From positions 359,673 through 423,672 of the forward strand of contig NZ_SDPO01000004.1 of the NCBI RefSeq assembly GCF_004134865.1: a stretch of 64,000 nucleotides of DNA, given 5' to 3'. The notes beneath the pieces are model-generated. The model searched no databases. It was not told the origin of the DNA and saw only the letters and a list, made by a program, of their open reading frames with translations. The DNA comes from Agromyces fucosus (GTDB lineage: Bacteria > Actinomycetota > Actinomycetes > Actinomycetales > Microbacteriaceae). Positions 1 to 6,244 of this stretch are shown in pieces. Every line of letters starts with the position of its first letter. Position 1 is the stretch's first letter. The translations under genes were made by a program, and so were the position numbers.

Positions 1-1
1 G

Positions 2-142
2 ATCGCGGCCTACGAGTCGCTCATCCTTCCGGCCGAGAGCATGGGGCTCTCGGAGGTGGTCGGCCTCCTCCAGGCGAACCTCGACCAGGAGATCCACACC
101 AGCGAGGAGCTGCGCACGACGGTGCAGAAGATCCTCGCCTAG
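2..142 (+). CDS. C-terminal fragment of a ferritin-like (DUF892/YciE-type) protein
   Basis: The open frame runs in from the left edge and stops at TAG 140-142, giving 46 residues starting IAAYESLILPAESMGL. The pattern of a helix with Tyr-Glu, then LGL/MGL followed by a Leu-rich segment and a QEIHTSEEL helix, fits the last helices of DUF892 ferritin-like proteins, where Glu residues of the bundle are candidate iron ligands. Only the tail is present, so start, metal site and length cannot be judged. The 126-bp spacer that follows (143-268) holds no gene; it must contain the promoter of the next operon. Confidence 0.5.
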   Translation: MAAYESLILPAESMGLSEVVGLLQANLDQEIHTSEELRTTVQKILA

Positions 143-268
143 CGAGATCCTCGCCGAGCGGGCGGCGCGCCTGTCAAGCCCTCGACGGCGAATATTCCGA
201 CGGCCTACTGTTACGTCACTGAATGGCCCCGCTCCCACCCAGACCGGGGCCGGCGAAGGGAGTCTCCC

Positions 269-433
269 ATGAACATCCTGCTGATCATCGTCGTCGTCGT
301 CGCCGTGATCCTGGCGATCACCGGTGGCCTCGTGCAATCCCTCAACTTCCTCCTCTGGGTCGGGTTGGTCCTCCTCGCGATCGCCGTGATCGGATGGATC
401 ATCCGGATGGTCGCGGGTCGCAACAGCGTGTGA
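269..433 (+). CDS. small two-helix membrane protein (54 aa)
   Basis: This 54-aa protein (MNILLIIVVVVAVILAITG...) is almost entirely hydrophobic. It has two predicted transmembrane segments (about residues 3-20 and 27-46) and ends in a basic tail, RMVAGRNSV. The start ATG at 269 is preceded by AGGGAG at good spacing. Its stop overlaps the GTG of the CorA-like gene (GTGA, 430-433), so the two are very likely translationally coupled. It may be an accessory subunit or regulator of the channel, but no family is recognised. It was found by eye because it is short. Confidence 0.7.
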   Translation: MNILLIIVVVVAVILAITGGLVQSLNFLLWVGLVLLAIAVIGWIIRMVAGRNSV

Positions 434-1422
434 GCCACGACCTCGACCTGGGACGGCCCCTGGCGGACGCCGTGCCTCCCGAGTTCCGGCCCGTCCTCCT
501 CGTGAATCCGGGCCGGGACGATCTGGAGCGTGCGCGGCGCCGTTTCGGGCTGCACCCGCTCGTCGTGACCGACCTCCTCGAGGGACGCCAGCATCCGAAG
601 TTCGAGACCTTCGACGGTCACCTGTACCTCACCGTCTGGGATCTCAACCCGACGGCCGACGGATCCACGCGTGCCGTCACGGACATCGCGATGGTGCTGC
701 ACGGCGACGAACTCCTCGTCGTGCAGCGCGGGCCCGACGAGGACATCCGCGACATCGGGGCAGTGCTCGACGAACCCGACGAACCCGATGCGCCCGCGCT
801 GAACGCGGTCTCGTCGCCGCTGTCCGCCGTCTACCGCATCCTCGACGCCGTCGTCCGCGACTTCGTCCAACTCGGTGCCGAGGTCGAGCAGGATCTCGAC
901 GAGGTCGAGGCCGAGGTCTTCGACAGCCGAGTGCGCGAGGACTACCGCCGCATCTACCGGCTGCGGCAACGCATCGGCAGGATCGATCGGGCCGCGTCGG
1001 GTCTCGCGGCGGCGCTTCGAGCGGGCACGTCGGAACTCGAGGCGCTCGCCGCGGACGAGCCGGCGCTCCAACCGAGTCTCCTGCACCTCGAGCATGCCGC
1101 AGAGGGTGTGGCGAGCCTCGCGTCCGCCCAGCACGAGGCACTCGACGCCGTCGTCTCCAGCCACGAGAGCAACGTCGCCGCGCGTCAGAACCAGGACATG
1201 CGCACCATCTCGGCGTTCGCGGCGCTGCTCGCGATTCCGACCGTCGCCGCGGGCCTGTACGGCATGAACTTCAAGAACCTGCCGCTCATCAAGTGGGAGT
1301 ACGGCTGGGTCGCCGTGGGCATCGCGCTGCTCGCGCTCGACATCGTGTTCTACGTCGCATTCCGCCGGCGCGGATGGCTCGGCGGGAAGTCCGGCCGACG
1401 CGGAGACGTCGACGAGGGCTGA
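430..1422 (+). CDS. CorA-type divalent cation transporter
   Basis: A 330-aa CorA/Mg2+-transporter-family protein. The N-terminal cytoplasmic alpha/beta domain (about residues 1-110) is followed by a long coiled-coil helix and two C-terminal transmembrane helices. The signature YGMNF sits just after the first membrane helix, where the family pore loop lies, and the protein ends in a basic tail. The GTG at 430 is chosen because it gives a GTGA overlap with the small membrane protein and because the in-frame upstream codons read through that gene in another frame. Mg2+, Co2+ or Zn2+ specificity cannot be read from sequence. Divergence from Mg2+-specific CorA is considerable, so ZntB-like activity is possible. 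Confidence 0.85.
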   Translation: MSHDLDLGRPLADAVPPEFRPVLLVNPGRDDLERARRRFGLHPLVVTDLLEGRQHPKFETFDGHLYLTVWDLNPTADGSTRAVTDIAMVLHGDELLVVQRGPDEDIRDIGAVLDEPDEPDAPALNAVSSPLSAVYRILDAVVRDFVQLGAEVEQDLDEVEAEVFDSRVREDYRRIYRLRQRIGRIDRAASGLAAALRAGTSELEALAADEPALQPSLLHLEHAAEGVASLASAQHEALDAVVSSHESNVAARQNQDMRTISAFAALLAIPTVAAGLYGMNFKNLPLIKWEYGWVAVGIALLALDIVFYVAFRRRGWLGGKSGRRGDVDEG

Positions 1423-1453
1423 TCCGCCGGTCTCTCGAGGGCCGTGGGATCCG

Positions 1454-1831
1454 TCAGTCGCCGTCCTCCACGGGCTGGACGTCCACGCCGACGCGCACCG
1501 GTTGCTCCGGGATCGTCTCGATCGGGGTGGTGTCGAGCTCCTCGGCGACGAGTTGGACCCCGCCGGTGCTGTTCGCGGAACGCATGAGCTCCTCGATCCA
1601 GCGCCGGTTGAGTTCGGGCTGCTCGGGTTCGTCGAAGACGAAGCGCAGCGAGACGGCGGGATGCAGCCAGATGGTGCTCCGCCCGCGCGGCTGATCCTCG
1701 GTGTGCTGCCACGAGAGGGTGAAGCTCTCGCCACGACGGAGTTTCGTGATCACCGCGACCTTGAGGTGTGCGAGCGTGCGATCTTCGATGCCGATAGGGG
1801 TGCCGGAGTCGCCGTAGTACAACGTTCCCAT
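1454..1831 (-). CDS. DUF7882-like small conserved protein (125 aa)
   Basis: The protein starts MGTLYYGDSGTPIGIEDRTL, a conserved opening of a small family abundant in Microbacteriaceae and often mis-named as a DNA ligase in databases. After the N-terminal strand comes LAHLKVAVITKLRRGESFTLSW, then a beta-rich region and a C-terminal helix RRWIEELMRSA followed by a short acidic tail. No catalytic motif is visible and it is not a ligase (125 residues, no nucleotidyl-transfer lysine motif). The open frame extends upstream but the conserved MGTLYYG opening fixes the start at 1831. Function unknown. Confidence 0.8.
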   Translation of the reverse strand: MGTLYYGDSGTPIGIEDRTLAHLKVAVITKLRRGESFTLSWQHTEDQPRGRSTIWLHPAVSLRFVFDEPEQPELNRRWIEELMRSANSTGGVQLVAEELDTTPIETIPEQPVRVGVDVQPVEDGD

Positions 1832-1994
1832 GCGCTGAGGGTACGCCCTCGAGCAGTTCCCGGCACCCCTTGCGGCTTGCGAGAACGCATCGTGGCGAAT
1901 CATCCGATTCGAATGATGCGCCCGTGAGACCGAAGCCATAGCCTCGCGGAAGCCGCAGTGAAACTGCGGCAGACGAAACGAAAGGCCGTCGGCA

Positions 1995-2390
1995 ATGAAC
2001 AGCTTCTGGGACTTCATCATCTGGCTCTTCTGGTTCTACGTGGTCATCGCGTGCATCTGGGTCTTCATCACGGTGATCGTCGACATCTTCCGGGATCACT
2101 CGCTGAACGGCTGGGGGAAGGCTCTCTGGGTCCTGTTCCTGGTGTTCGTGCCCTTCCTCGCGGCGTTCATCTACCTGATCGCGCGCGGTCGCGGCATGGC
2201 GGAGCGCAATGCCGCCCGGGTGGCGGAGTCGCAGGCGGCGAGTGCGGACTACATCCGGAGCGTCGCAGGCTCTTCCTCCTCGTCGTCGACGGCGGCGGAG
2301 ATCGAGAAGGGCAAGCAGCTCCTCGACAGCGGCGCGATCACGCAGGCCGAGTTCGAGTCGCTCAAGGCGAAGGCGCTGCAGTCCGCATAG
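1995..2390 (+). CDS. PLDc_N/SHOCT-domain membrane protein
   Basis: 131 residues. Two membrane helices (about residues 8-28 and 42-64) in an arrangement like the PLD-nuclease N-terminal (PLDc_N) module are followed by a Ser-rich linker (about residues 90-98). The C-terminal short helical SHOCT motif is EIEKGKQLLDSGAITQAEFESLKAKAL, typical for oligomerisation or membrane-associated small proteins. It stands alone between a converging 125-aa gene and a strong terminator at 2421-2460. SHOCT proteins are widespread and functionally undefined; a stress or envelope role is a guess. Confidence 0.8.
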   Translation: MNSFWDFIIWLFWFYVVIACIWVFITVIVDIFRDHSLNGWGKALWVLFLVFVPFLAAFIYLIARGRGMAERNAARVAESQAASADYIRSVAGSSSSSSTAAEIEKGKQLLDSGAITQAEFESLKAKALQSA

Positions 2391-2420
2391 CGCCCCGCGT
2401 GGGTCGAACGACCTGACGAC

Positions 2421-2460
2421 CGAAGGGATCCCGGCCTCGCATGAGGCCGGGATCCCTTCG
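2421..2460 (+). terminator. intrinsic terminator hairpin
   Basis: Perfect 18-bp inverted repeat CGAAGGGATCCCGGCCTC / GAGGCCGGGATCCCTTCG with a 4-nt loop. It lies 30 bp after the SHOCT gene and before the converging universal stress protein gene, so it can serve both strands. Confidence 0.9.
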
Positions 2461-2529
2461 TCGCGGCTGGGGCCGGCGGCTCGGGCCTGCGGCGTGAGCC
2501 TGCGGCGTGAGCCACCTGAGTGCCGCGAC

Positions 2530-3021
2530 TCAGTGGTCGATGCGGCTCAACGGCACGAGCAGCACCGGGCGGTCCTGGCCCATCGCGAGCGACTTCGCGA
2601 CCGAGCCCGCGAAGAACTCCTCGACGCGGTGGAGGCCCCCGTGCCGACGCGTGCCGACCACGAGCATCCTCGAGGAGAGATCAGCGGCGAGTCGCGACAA
2701 CGCGCTCGCCGGATCGCCGGCGAGCACTCGGAACGACCAGGAGACCTCGCTGCCGGCGAGGGCCCCCTCGAGCATGTCGCCGACTTCTGCGGCGACGCCC
2801 GCCATTTCGTCGTCCATCTTGGGATCGAGCGACTCCCGGGTGCGCAGCTCCGTGTCGTCGAGCTCGACGAGGGCGCTGTTGAGCTCGACGTAGGCGAACA
2901 CGACCTCGCACCCGAACGACGCCGCGGTGCGTTCCGCGGTCTCGATGATCCGCAAGGGGATGCCGGGCTTGACGCCCACGACGATCGGTCCGTCGTCGAG
3001 ATGGGTTTCCGATTCCGACAT
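2530..3021 (-). CDS. universal stress protein (UspA family)
   Basis: 163 residues forming one Usp domain: IVVGVKPG first strand, VVFAYVEL second strand, and a C-terminal ATP-binding-type stretch MLVVGTRRHGG with a later AGSVAKSLA, matching the G-2x-G-9x-G(S/T) nucleotide-binding pattern. The canonical first-strand Asp is not obvious (GVKPG rather than GVDGS), so the first nucleotide contact is altered. It is a monocistronic minus-strand gene converging on the terminator at 2421-2460. Probably cytoplasmic and stress- or starvation-induced. Confidence 0.85.
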   Translation of the reverse strand: MSESETHLDDGPIVVGVKPGIPLRIIETAERTAASFGCEVVFAYVELNSALVELDDTELRTRESLDPKMDDEMAGVAAEVGDMLEGALAGSEVSWSFRVLAGDPASALSRLAADLSSRMLVVGTRRHGGLHRVEEFFAGSVAKSLAMGQDRPVLLVPLSRIDH

Positions 3022-3161
3022 GCGCGACCGCCAGTTCTCCGATGTGCACCATGGAACGTCCTCGGTCAGTCAAGCACGACGGGCACGCGCGCGCCAGAGG
3101 CGATCGGGCGCCCGCACGGGACGACGTTCTGGGCGTTCTTCGATGGGTTTGTCAAGTCCCT

Positions 3162-3189
3162 GTTGCACTGTCGATCGGCTCCCGATAAT
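3162..3189 (+). promoter_or_regulatory. candidate promoter of the 76-aa gene
   Basis: GTTGCA/TTGCAC (3162-3168) and GATAAT (3184-3189) are separated by 15-16 bp, a slightly short but plausible sigma-70-type promoter. Transcription would start near 3196, leaving a 125-nt leader before the ATG at 3321. The remainder of the 299-bp gap 3022-3320 is non-coding on both strands as far as I can see. Confidence 0.4.
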
Positions 3190-3218
3190 CGAATGAGTCG
3201 GTGTTCCGAGAGCCGACA

Positions 3219-3316
3219 GAAGGGTCGCACGCGGTACCGCGAGATCGACGCGCACGCCCGGCTCGGGTTCCCCCAAGCGCCGGGAGCGTGCGACCCTTCG
3301 CCCAAGACGGGAGGGT
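3219..3316 (+). promoter_or_regulatory. structured 5' leader with mutually exclusive stems over the ribosome-binding site
   Basis: Arm A (3219-3232, GAAGGGTCGCACGC) is a perfect 14-nt reverse complement of arm C (3286-3299). Arm C can instead pair through its first seven bases with arm B (3251-3262 against 3279-3292, 12 pairs with a 2-nt bulge). When that happens, ACCCT (3293-3297) plus CCC (3301-3303) is free to pair with the Shine-Dalgarno GGGAGGGT (3309-3316) just upstream of ATG 3321. A-C pairing therefore exposes the ribosome-binding site and B-C pairing allows it to be sequestered. This is the layout of a translational switch; the ligand or signal is unknown. Confidence 0.45.
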
Positions 3317-3320
3317 ACGG

Positions 3321-3551
3321 ATGCTTCGAGCAGCAGGCAGCACCGAGAAGGTGGACCTCACCCCGTTGAGCGAGACGATGTGGCGTGTCTGCGACGGCCG
3401 CTTCGAAGACGGCGACCTCCGGATCATCGGCTACCTCCAAGACCTCGACGGCGTGTACGAGATGATGTGGATGCGCCCACGGCTCGGAGTCGTCCGGACC
3501 TATGGCAGCCTCGAAGACGCCCTTCGCGCGATCCACGAGGCGATCGGCTGA
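3321..3551 (+). CDS. orphan 76-aa protein
   Basis: Starts MLRAAGSTEKVDL and ends SLEDALRAIHEAIG. The start is set by GGGAGGG five bases upstream; an open frame further upstream overlaps the structured leader and has non-coding composition. The middle (WRVCDGRF, DLRIIGYLQDLDGVYEMMWM) suggests a small alpha/beta fold with alternating hydrophobic strands and a C-terminal helix. There is no signal peptide or membrane segment. I do not recognise the family. Its unusual leader suggests post-transcriptional control. Confidence 0.65.
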   Translation: MLRAAGSTEKVDLTPLSETMWRVCDGRFEDGDLRIIGYLQDLDGVYEMMWMRPRLGVVRTYGSLEDALRAIHEAIG

Positions 3552-3588
3552 GCTGCGGCCTCGTCGCGAACGGAGCCGTGGTTCGCGT

Positions 3589-5070
3589 TCATCCGGCCGA
3601 TGACAAGCCGTGGAGCATCTTCGCGAGCTGCTCCTGCACCTGCGCGTCCTCGATCTCGAACATGGCGTAACTGATTCCCGCGGACTGGATCGGGCGATTG
3701 GGGTACTTCGTGTAGGTCGGCAGCACGCTGAGGAGACGTGCGGCCATCTGCGGCGCCTGCCAGGTCTTCTCCGCATAACTCGTCATGAAGATGTCGTAGC
3801 GCTCCTGCGGGTCCTGCCAGAGGTCGAACAGTTCCGGGACGATCGCCGTGTACGAGGCGGGGCCACGCCAGCCGTCGCGGATGTTCCACACCGCCTTCCA
3901 CTTGCCGACGCGAATGGCTCCGGGGACCATCTCGGTCTCGGTCATGTAGAGCCAGTGGTCGCGGGTGGACGGCCCGTCGCCCCGAAGGAGGGCGGACTGG
4001 TCGCAGCTGTCGAAGATGGTGGGCTCGCCCTCGCGGTCGTCGGTCGGCAGGTCCACACCGGCGAGGTTCGCGAAGGTGGCCATGAGGTCGAGCGATCCGA
4101 CGATCTCGGAGTTGCGTCGTCCGGCCTCGATCGTGCCTGGCCACCACGCGATCGCGGGAACCCGACTCCCACCCTCGTAGTCGGTGCCCTTCGTGCCGCG
4201 GTAGGGGGTGTACCCGCAGTCGGGGTAGACGTCTTGCCACGCGCCGTTGTCGGTCGTCCAGACGATGAGCGTGTTCTCGGCGATGCCGAGCTCTCGCACC
4301 TTGTCGACGACCTGACCCACCCGATGGTCGAGCTCGACGAGGGAGTCCAGGTACTTCGACTTGGCGAGCGAGGCACCTTCGAAGTCGGGGTGCGGCAGGT
4401 TCGGCTGATGCAGTTTCGCGGTGTTCAGGTAGAGGAAGAACCGGTTCTCGCCGTTCGCGTGGTCGTCGAGATAGTCGAGCGCGTGGTTCGTCGACTTCTC
4501 GTCGATGAAGGGGATGTTCGAGGCGTCGATCTTCTCGACCTCGCGCGCCTCCTCGCCGGCCTTGCCCTCGATCGCCCCGGTGACGTTGCCCCACATCTTC
4601 ATGGTCGCCTCGTCGTCGAACGGGAAGTCGGGGTTGAAGGTCTTGTCGGTGTACGTGTACGCGTTCAGGTGGTACAGCGTCGTGTTGTACATCTCGTCGA
4701 AGCCGTGGGCCGTCGGCATCGCGGAGGGGTCCTCGCCGAGGTGCCACTTCCCGATGTGGCACGTGTCGTAGTCGGCCTTCTTGAGGACGCTCGCGAGGGT
4801 CCACTCCCCTGCGGGCAGACCGCCGCCCTGCCCGGGGAAGGCGACCGTCGTCATGCCGCTGCGGATCGGAAGCCGACCGGTCAGGGCTGCGGCGCGCCCG
4901 GGGGTGCAGCTCGGCTGCCCGTAGAACGACATGAACTGCAGGCCTTCGGCCGCGAGCCGATCGAGGTTCGGCGTGGGCGCACCGCGGTTCTCACCGCCGC
5001 CGTAGCATCCCAGGTCGCCCCACCCGACGTCGTCCGACATGAACAGGATGATGTTCGGCTTCTCGGCCAT
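3589..5070 (-). CDS. type I arylsulfatase
   Basis: 493 residues of alkaline-phosphatase superfamily sulfatase. Metal-binding DD is at 13-14 (FMSDDVGWGDLG). The sulfatase signature CTPGR with Cys55 is the residue converted to formylglycine, followed by the second signature part AAALTGRLP. The downstream IGKWHLG (Lys108, His110) and TTDNG elements complete the active site. The signature is the Cys type, so it requires the adjacent formylglycine-generating enzyme, which lies 93 bp upstream on the same strand. No signal peptide is present, implying cytosolic hydrolysis of imported sulfate esters. Overall it resembles the Pseudomonas AtsA group. The ATG at 5070 has a purine-rich ribosome site (GGGAGACGAAGAG). 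Confidence 0.93.
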   Translation of the reverse strand: MAEKPNIILFMSDDVGWGDLGCYGGGENRGAPTPNLDRLAAEGLQFMSFYGQPSCTPGRAAALTGRLPIRSGMTTVAFPGQGGGLPAGEWTLASVLKKADYDTCHIGKWHLGEDPSAMPTAHGFDEMYNTTLYHLNAYTYTDKTFNPDFPFDDEATMKMWGNVTGAIEGKAGEEAREVEKIDASNIPFIDEKSTNHALDYLDDHANGENRFFLYLNTAKLHQPNLPHPDFEGASLAKSKYLDSLVELDHRVGQVVDKVRELGIAENTLIVWTTDNGAWQDVYPDCGYTPYRGTKGTDYEGGSRVPAIAWWPGTIEAGRRNSEIVGSLDLMATFANLAGVDLPTDDREGEPTIFDSCDQSALLRGDGPSTRDHWLYMTETEMVPGAIRVGKWKAVWNIRDGWRGPASYTAIVPELFDLWQDPQERYDIFMTSYAEKTWQAPQMAARLLSVLPTYTKYPNRPIQSAGISYAMFEIEDAQVQEQLAKMLHGLSSAG

Positions 5071-5163
5071 CTCTTCGTCTCCCCCACTTGGATTCGGCTT
5101 CCGTTCGGACGGTAGCAGAGCCGATGCGGCGACGTCACGTGCCTCGGGCCGATCGGGTGCCGG

Positions 5164-6078
5164 CTATGCGTCCTTCGCGCAGCGGAATCCGATGTGCGAC
5201 ATCCCGGTGTCCTCCGATTGCGGCGACCTCGCCGCCGGCCGGAAGCGCAGGCAGTACTCCGGCGAGCACAGGAAGGACCCGCCCTTGAGGACCCGCCGTG
5301 CCGTCGCGGGGAACGCCTCGTCTGCGCTGGCGCGAGCGAGCAGGTTCGCACGCTTCCCGGCGTCGACCGGTGCATCCGACAATCGCACATGGCGAGGCGT
5401 GTAGAAGTCGCTCGTCCACTCCCAGACGTTGCCGATCATGTCGAACAACCCGAAGCCGTTCGCGGGGTACGTGCCGACCTCGGCCGTTCCGCCCACTCCC
5501 TGGTTGTCGTAGGGAAACCGGCCCAGCCAGGAGTTCGCCTGCGCGACGCCGCCCGGGTAGGGTTCCTCGCCCCACGCGAACGGCGCACCATCGATGCCGC
5601 CGCGCGACGCGAACTCGTGCTCGGCCTCGGTGGGCAGCCGGAGCCCCGCCCATTCCGCGTACGACGTCGCGTCCTCGAAGGAGACATGGACGGCCGGATG
5701 CCGCATGCGCTCGTCGATCGAGGACCCCGGGCCGAAGGGGCTCCGCCAGTACGCACCGGGCTGCCAACGCCACCACCCTCGCCAATCGCGGAGGTCGACT
5801 GGGCCGCTCGTCGGTGTGAACACCATCGCTCCGGGAACGAGATCGGCCGGATCCGCGTCGGGGAACGCTCCCGGGTCCAACTCGCGCTCCGCGACGGTCA
5901 CGTAGCCCGTCGCCTCGACGAACTCGGCGAACTGCTCGTTCGTGACCTCGTGCCGGTCGATCCAGAACGGGTCGACCCGACGCTCGTGAACGGGGCGCTC
6001 GTCGGGGTAGAACTCGTCGGACCCCATACGGAACGATCCGCCCTCGATCAGCACCATGTCACGGTCAACGACTGTCAT
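5164..6078 (-). CDS. formylglycine-generating enzyme (sulfatase modifying factor)
   Basis: 304 residues spanning one FGE-sulfatase (SUMF1) domain: MVLIEGGSFRMGS at the start, ERPVHERRVDPFWIDRHEVTNEQF, RLPTEAEHEFASRGG, IGNVWEWTSDFY, and the C-terminal catalytic segment GGSFLCSPEYCLRFRPAAR, whose Cys271 and Cys276 correspond to the active-site cysteine pair of human FGE. It oxidises the signature Cys of type I sulfatases to formylglycine using O2 and copper. It lies directly upstream of the sulfatase, so enzyme and substrate are probably co-transcribed. The start at 6078 has a weak ribosome site; the internal Met8 is an alternative. Confidence 0.93.
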   Translation of the reverse strand: MTVVDRDMVLIEGGSFRMGSDEFYPDERPVHERRVDPFWIDRHEVTNEQFAEFVEATGYVTVAERELDPGAFPDADPADLVPGAMVFTPTSGPVDLRDWRGWWRWQPGAYWRSPFGPGSSIDERMRHPAVHVSFEDATSYAEWAGLRLPTEAEHEFASRGGIDGAPFAWGEEPYPGGVAQANSWLGRFPYDNQGVGGTAEVGTYPANGFGLFDMIGNVWEWTSDFYTPRHVRLSDAPVDAGKRANLLARASADEAFPATARRVLKGGSFLCSPEYCLRFRPAARSPQSEDTGMSHIGFRCAKDA

Positions 6079-6154
6079 GCATCAACCGTACCGAGTGTCC
6101 GGATCCCGGCCGTGCTGTTCGCCGCACCCCTTCATGTGGTCGGGGCAGAGGGCG

Positions 6155-6189
6155 GAGGGAGCGCCCGATCTCGGGCGGACGCCCCCTCC
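6155..6189 (-). terminator. possible terminator after the hydrolase/membrane gene
   Basis: CGCCCG / CGGGCG (6162-6167 and 6172-6177) with a 4-nt loop, extended by a partly mismatched GGAGGG / CCCTCC outer stem. It lies in the 166-bp spacer between the end of the hydrolase gene and the formylglycine-generating enzyme start. There is no clear U-tract. Confidence 0.4.
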
Positions 6190-6244
6190 TGTTCCGCAGC
6201 GGCGTCGTGGACCGGCGCCTCCTGCTGCGGAATTCGTCAGGTGC

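Noticed and set aside
211-1734. 507-aa minus-strand open frame
   Set aside because: Antisense of the CorA-type gene with no recognisable domain; CorA has the YGMNF signature and a coupled start.
1454-1831. Annotation as an ATP-dependent DNA ligase
   Set aside because: Only 125 residues, no ligase lysine motif; the name circulates for this family without sequence support.
3022-3320. Short open frames on both strands in the 299-bp gap
   Set aside because: They are Arg-rich, lack ribosome sites and overlap the structured leader; the non-coding explanation fits better.
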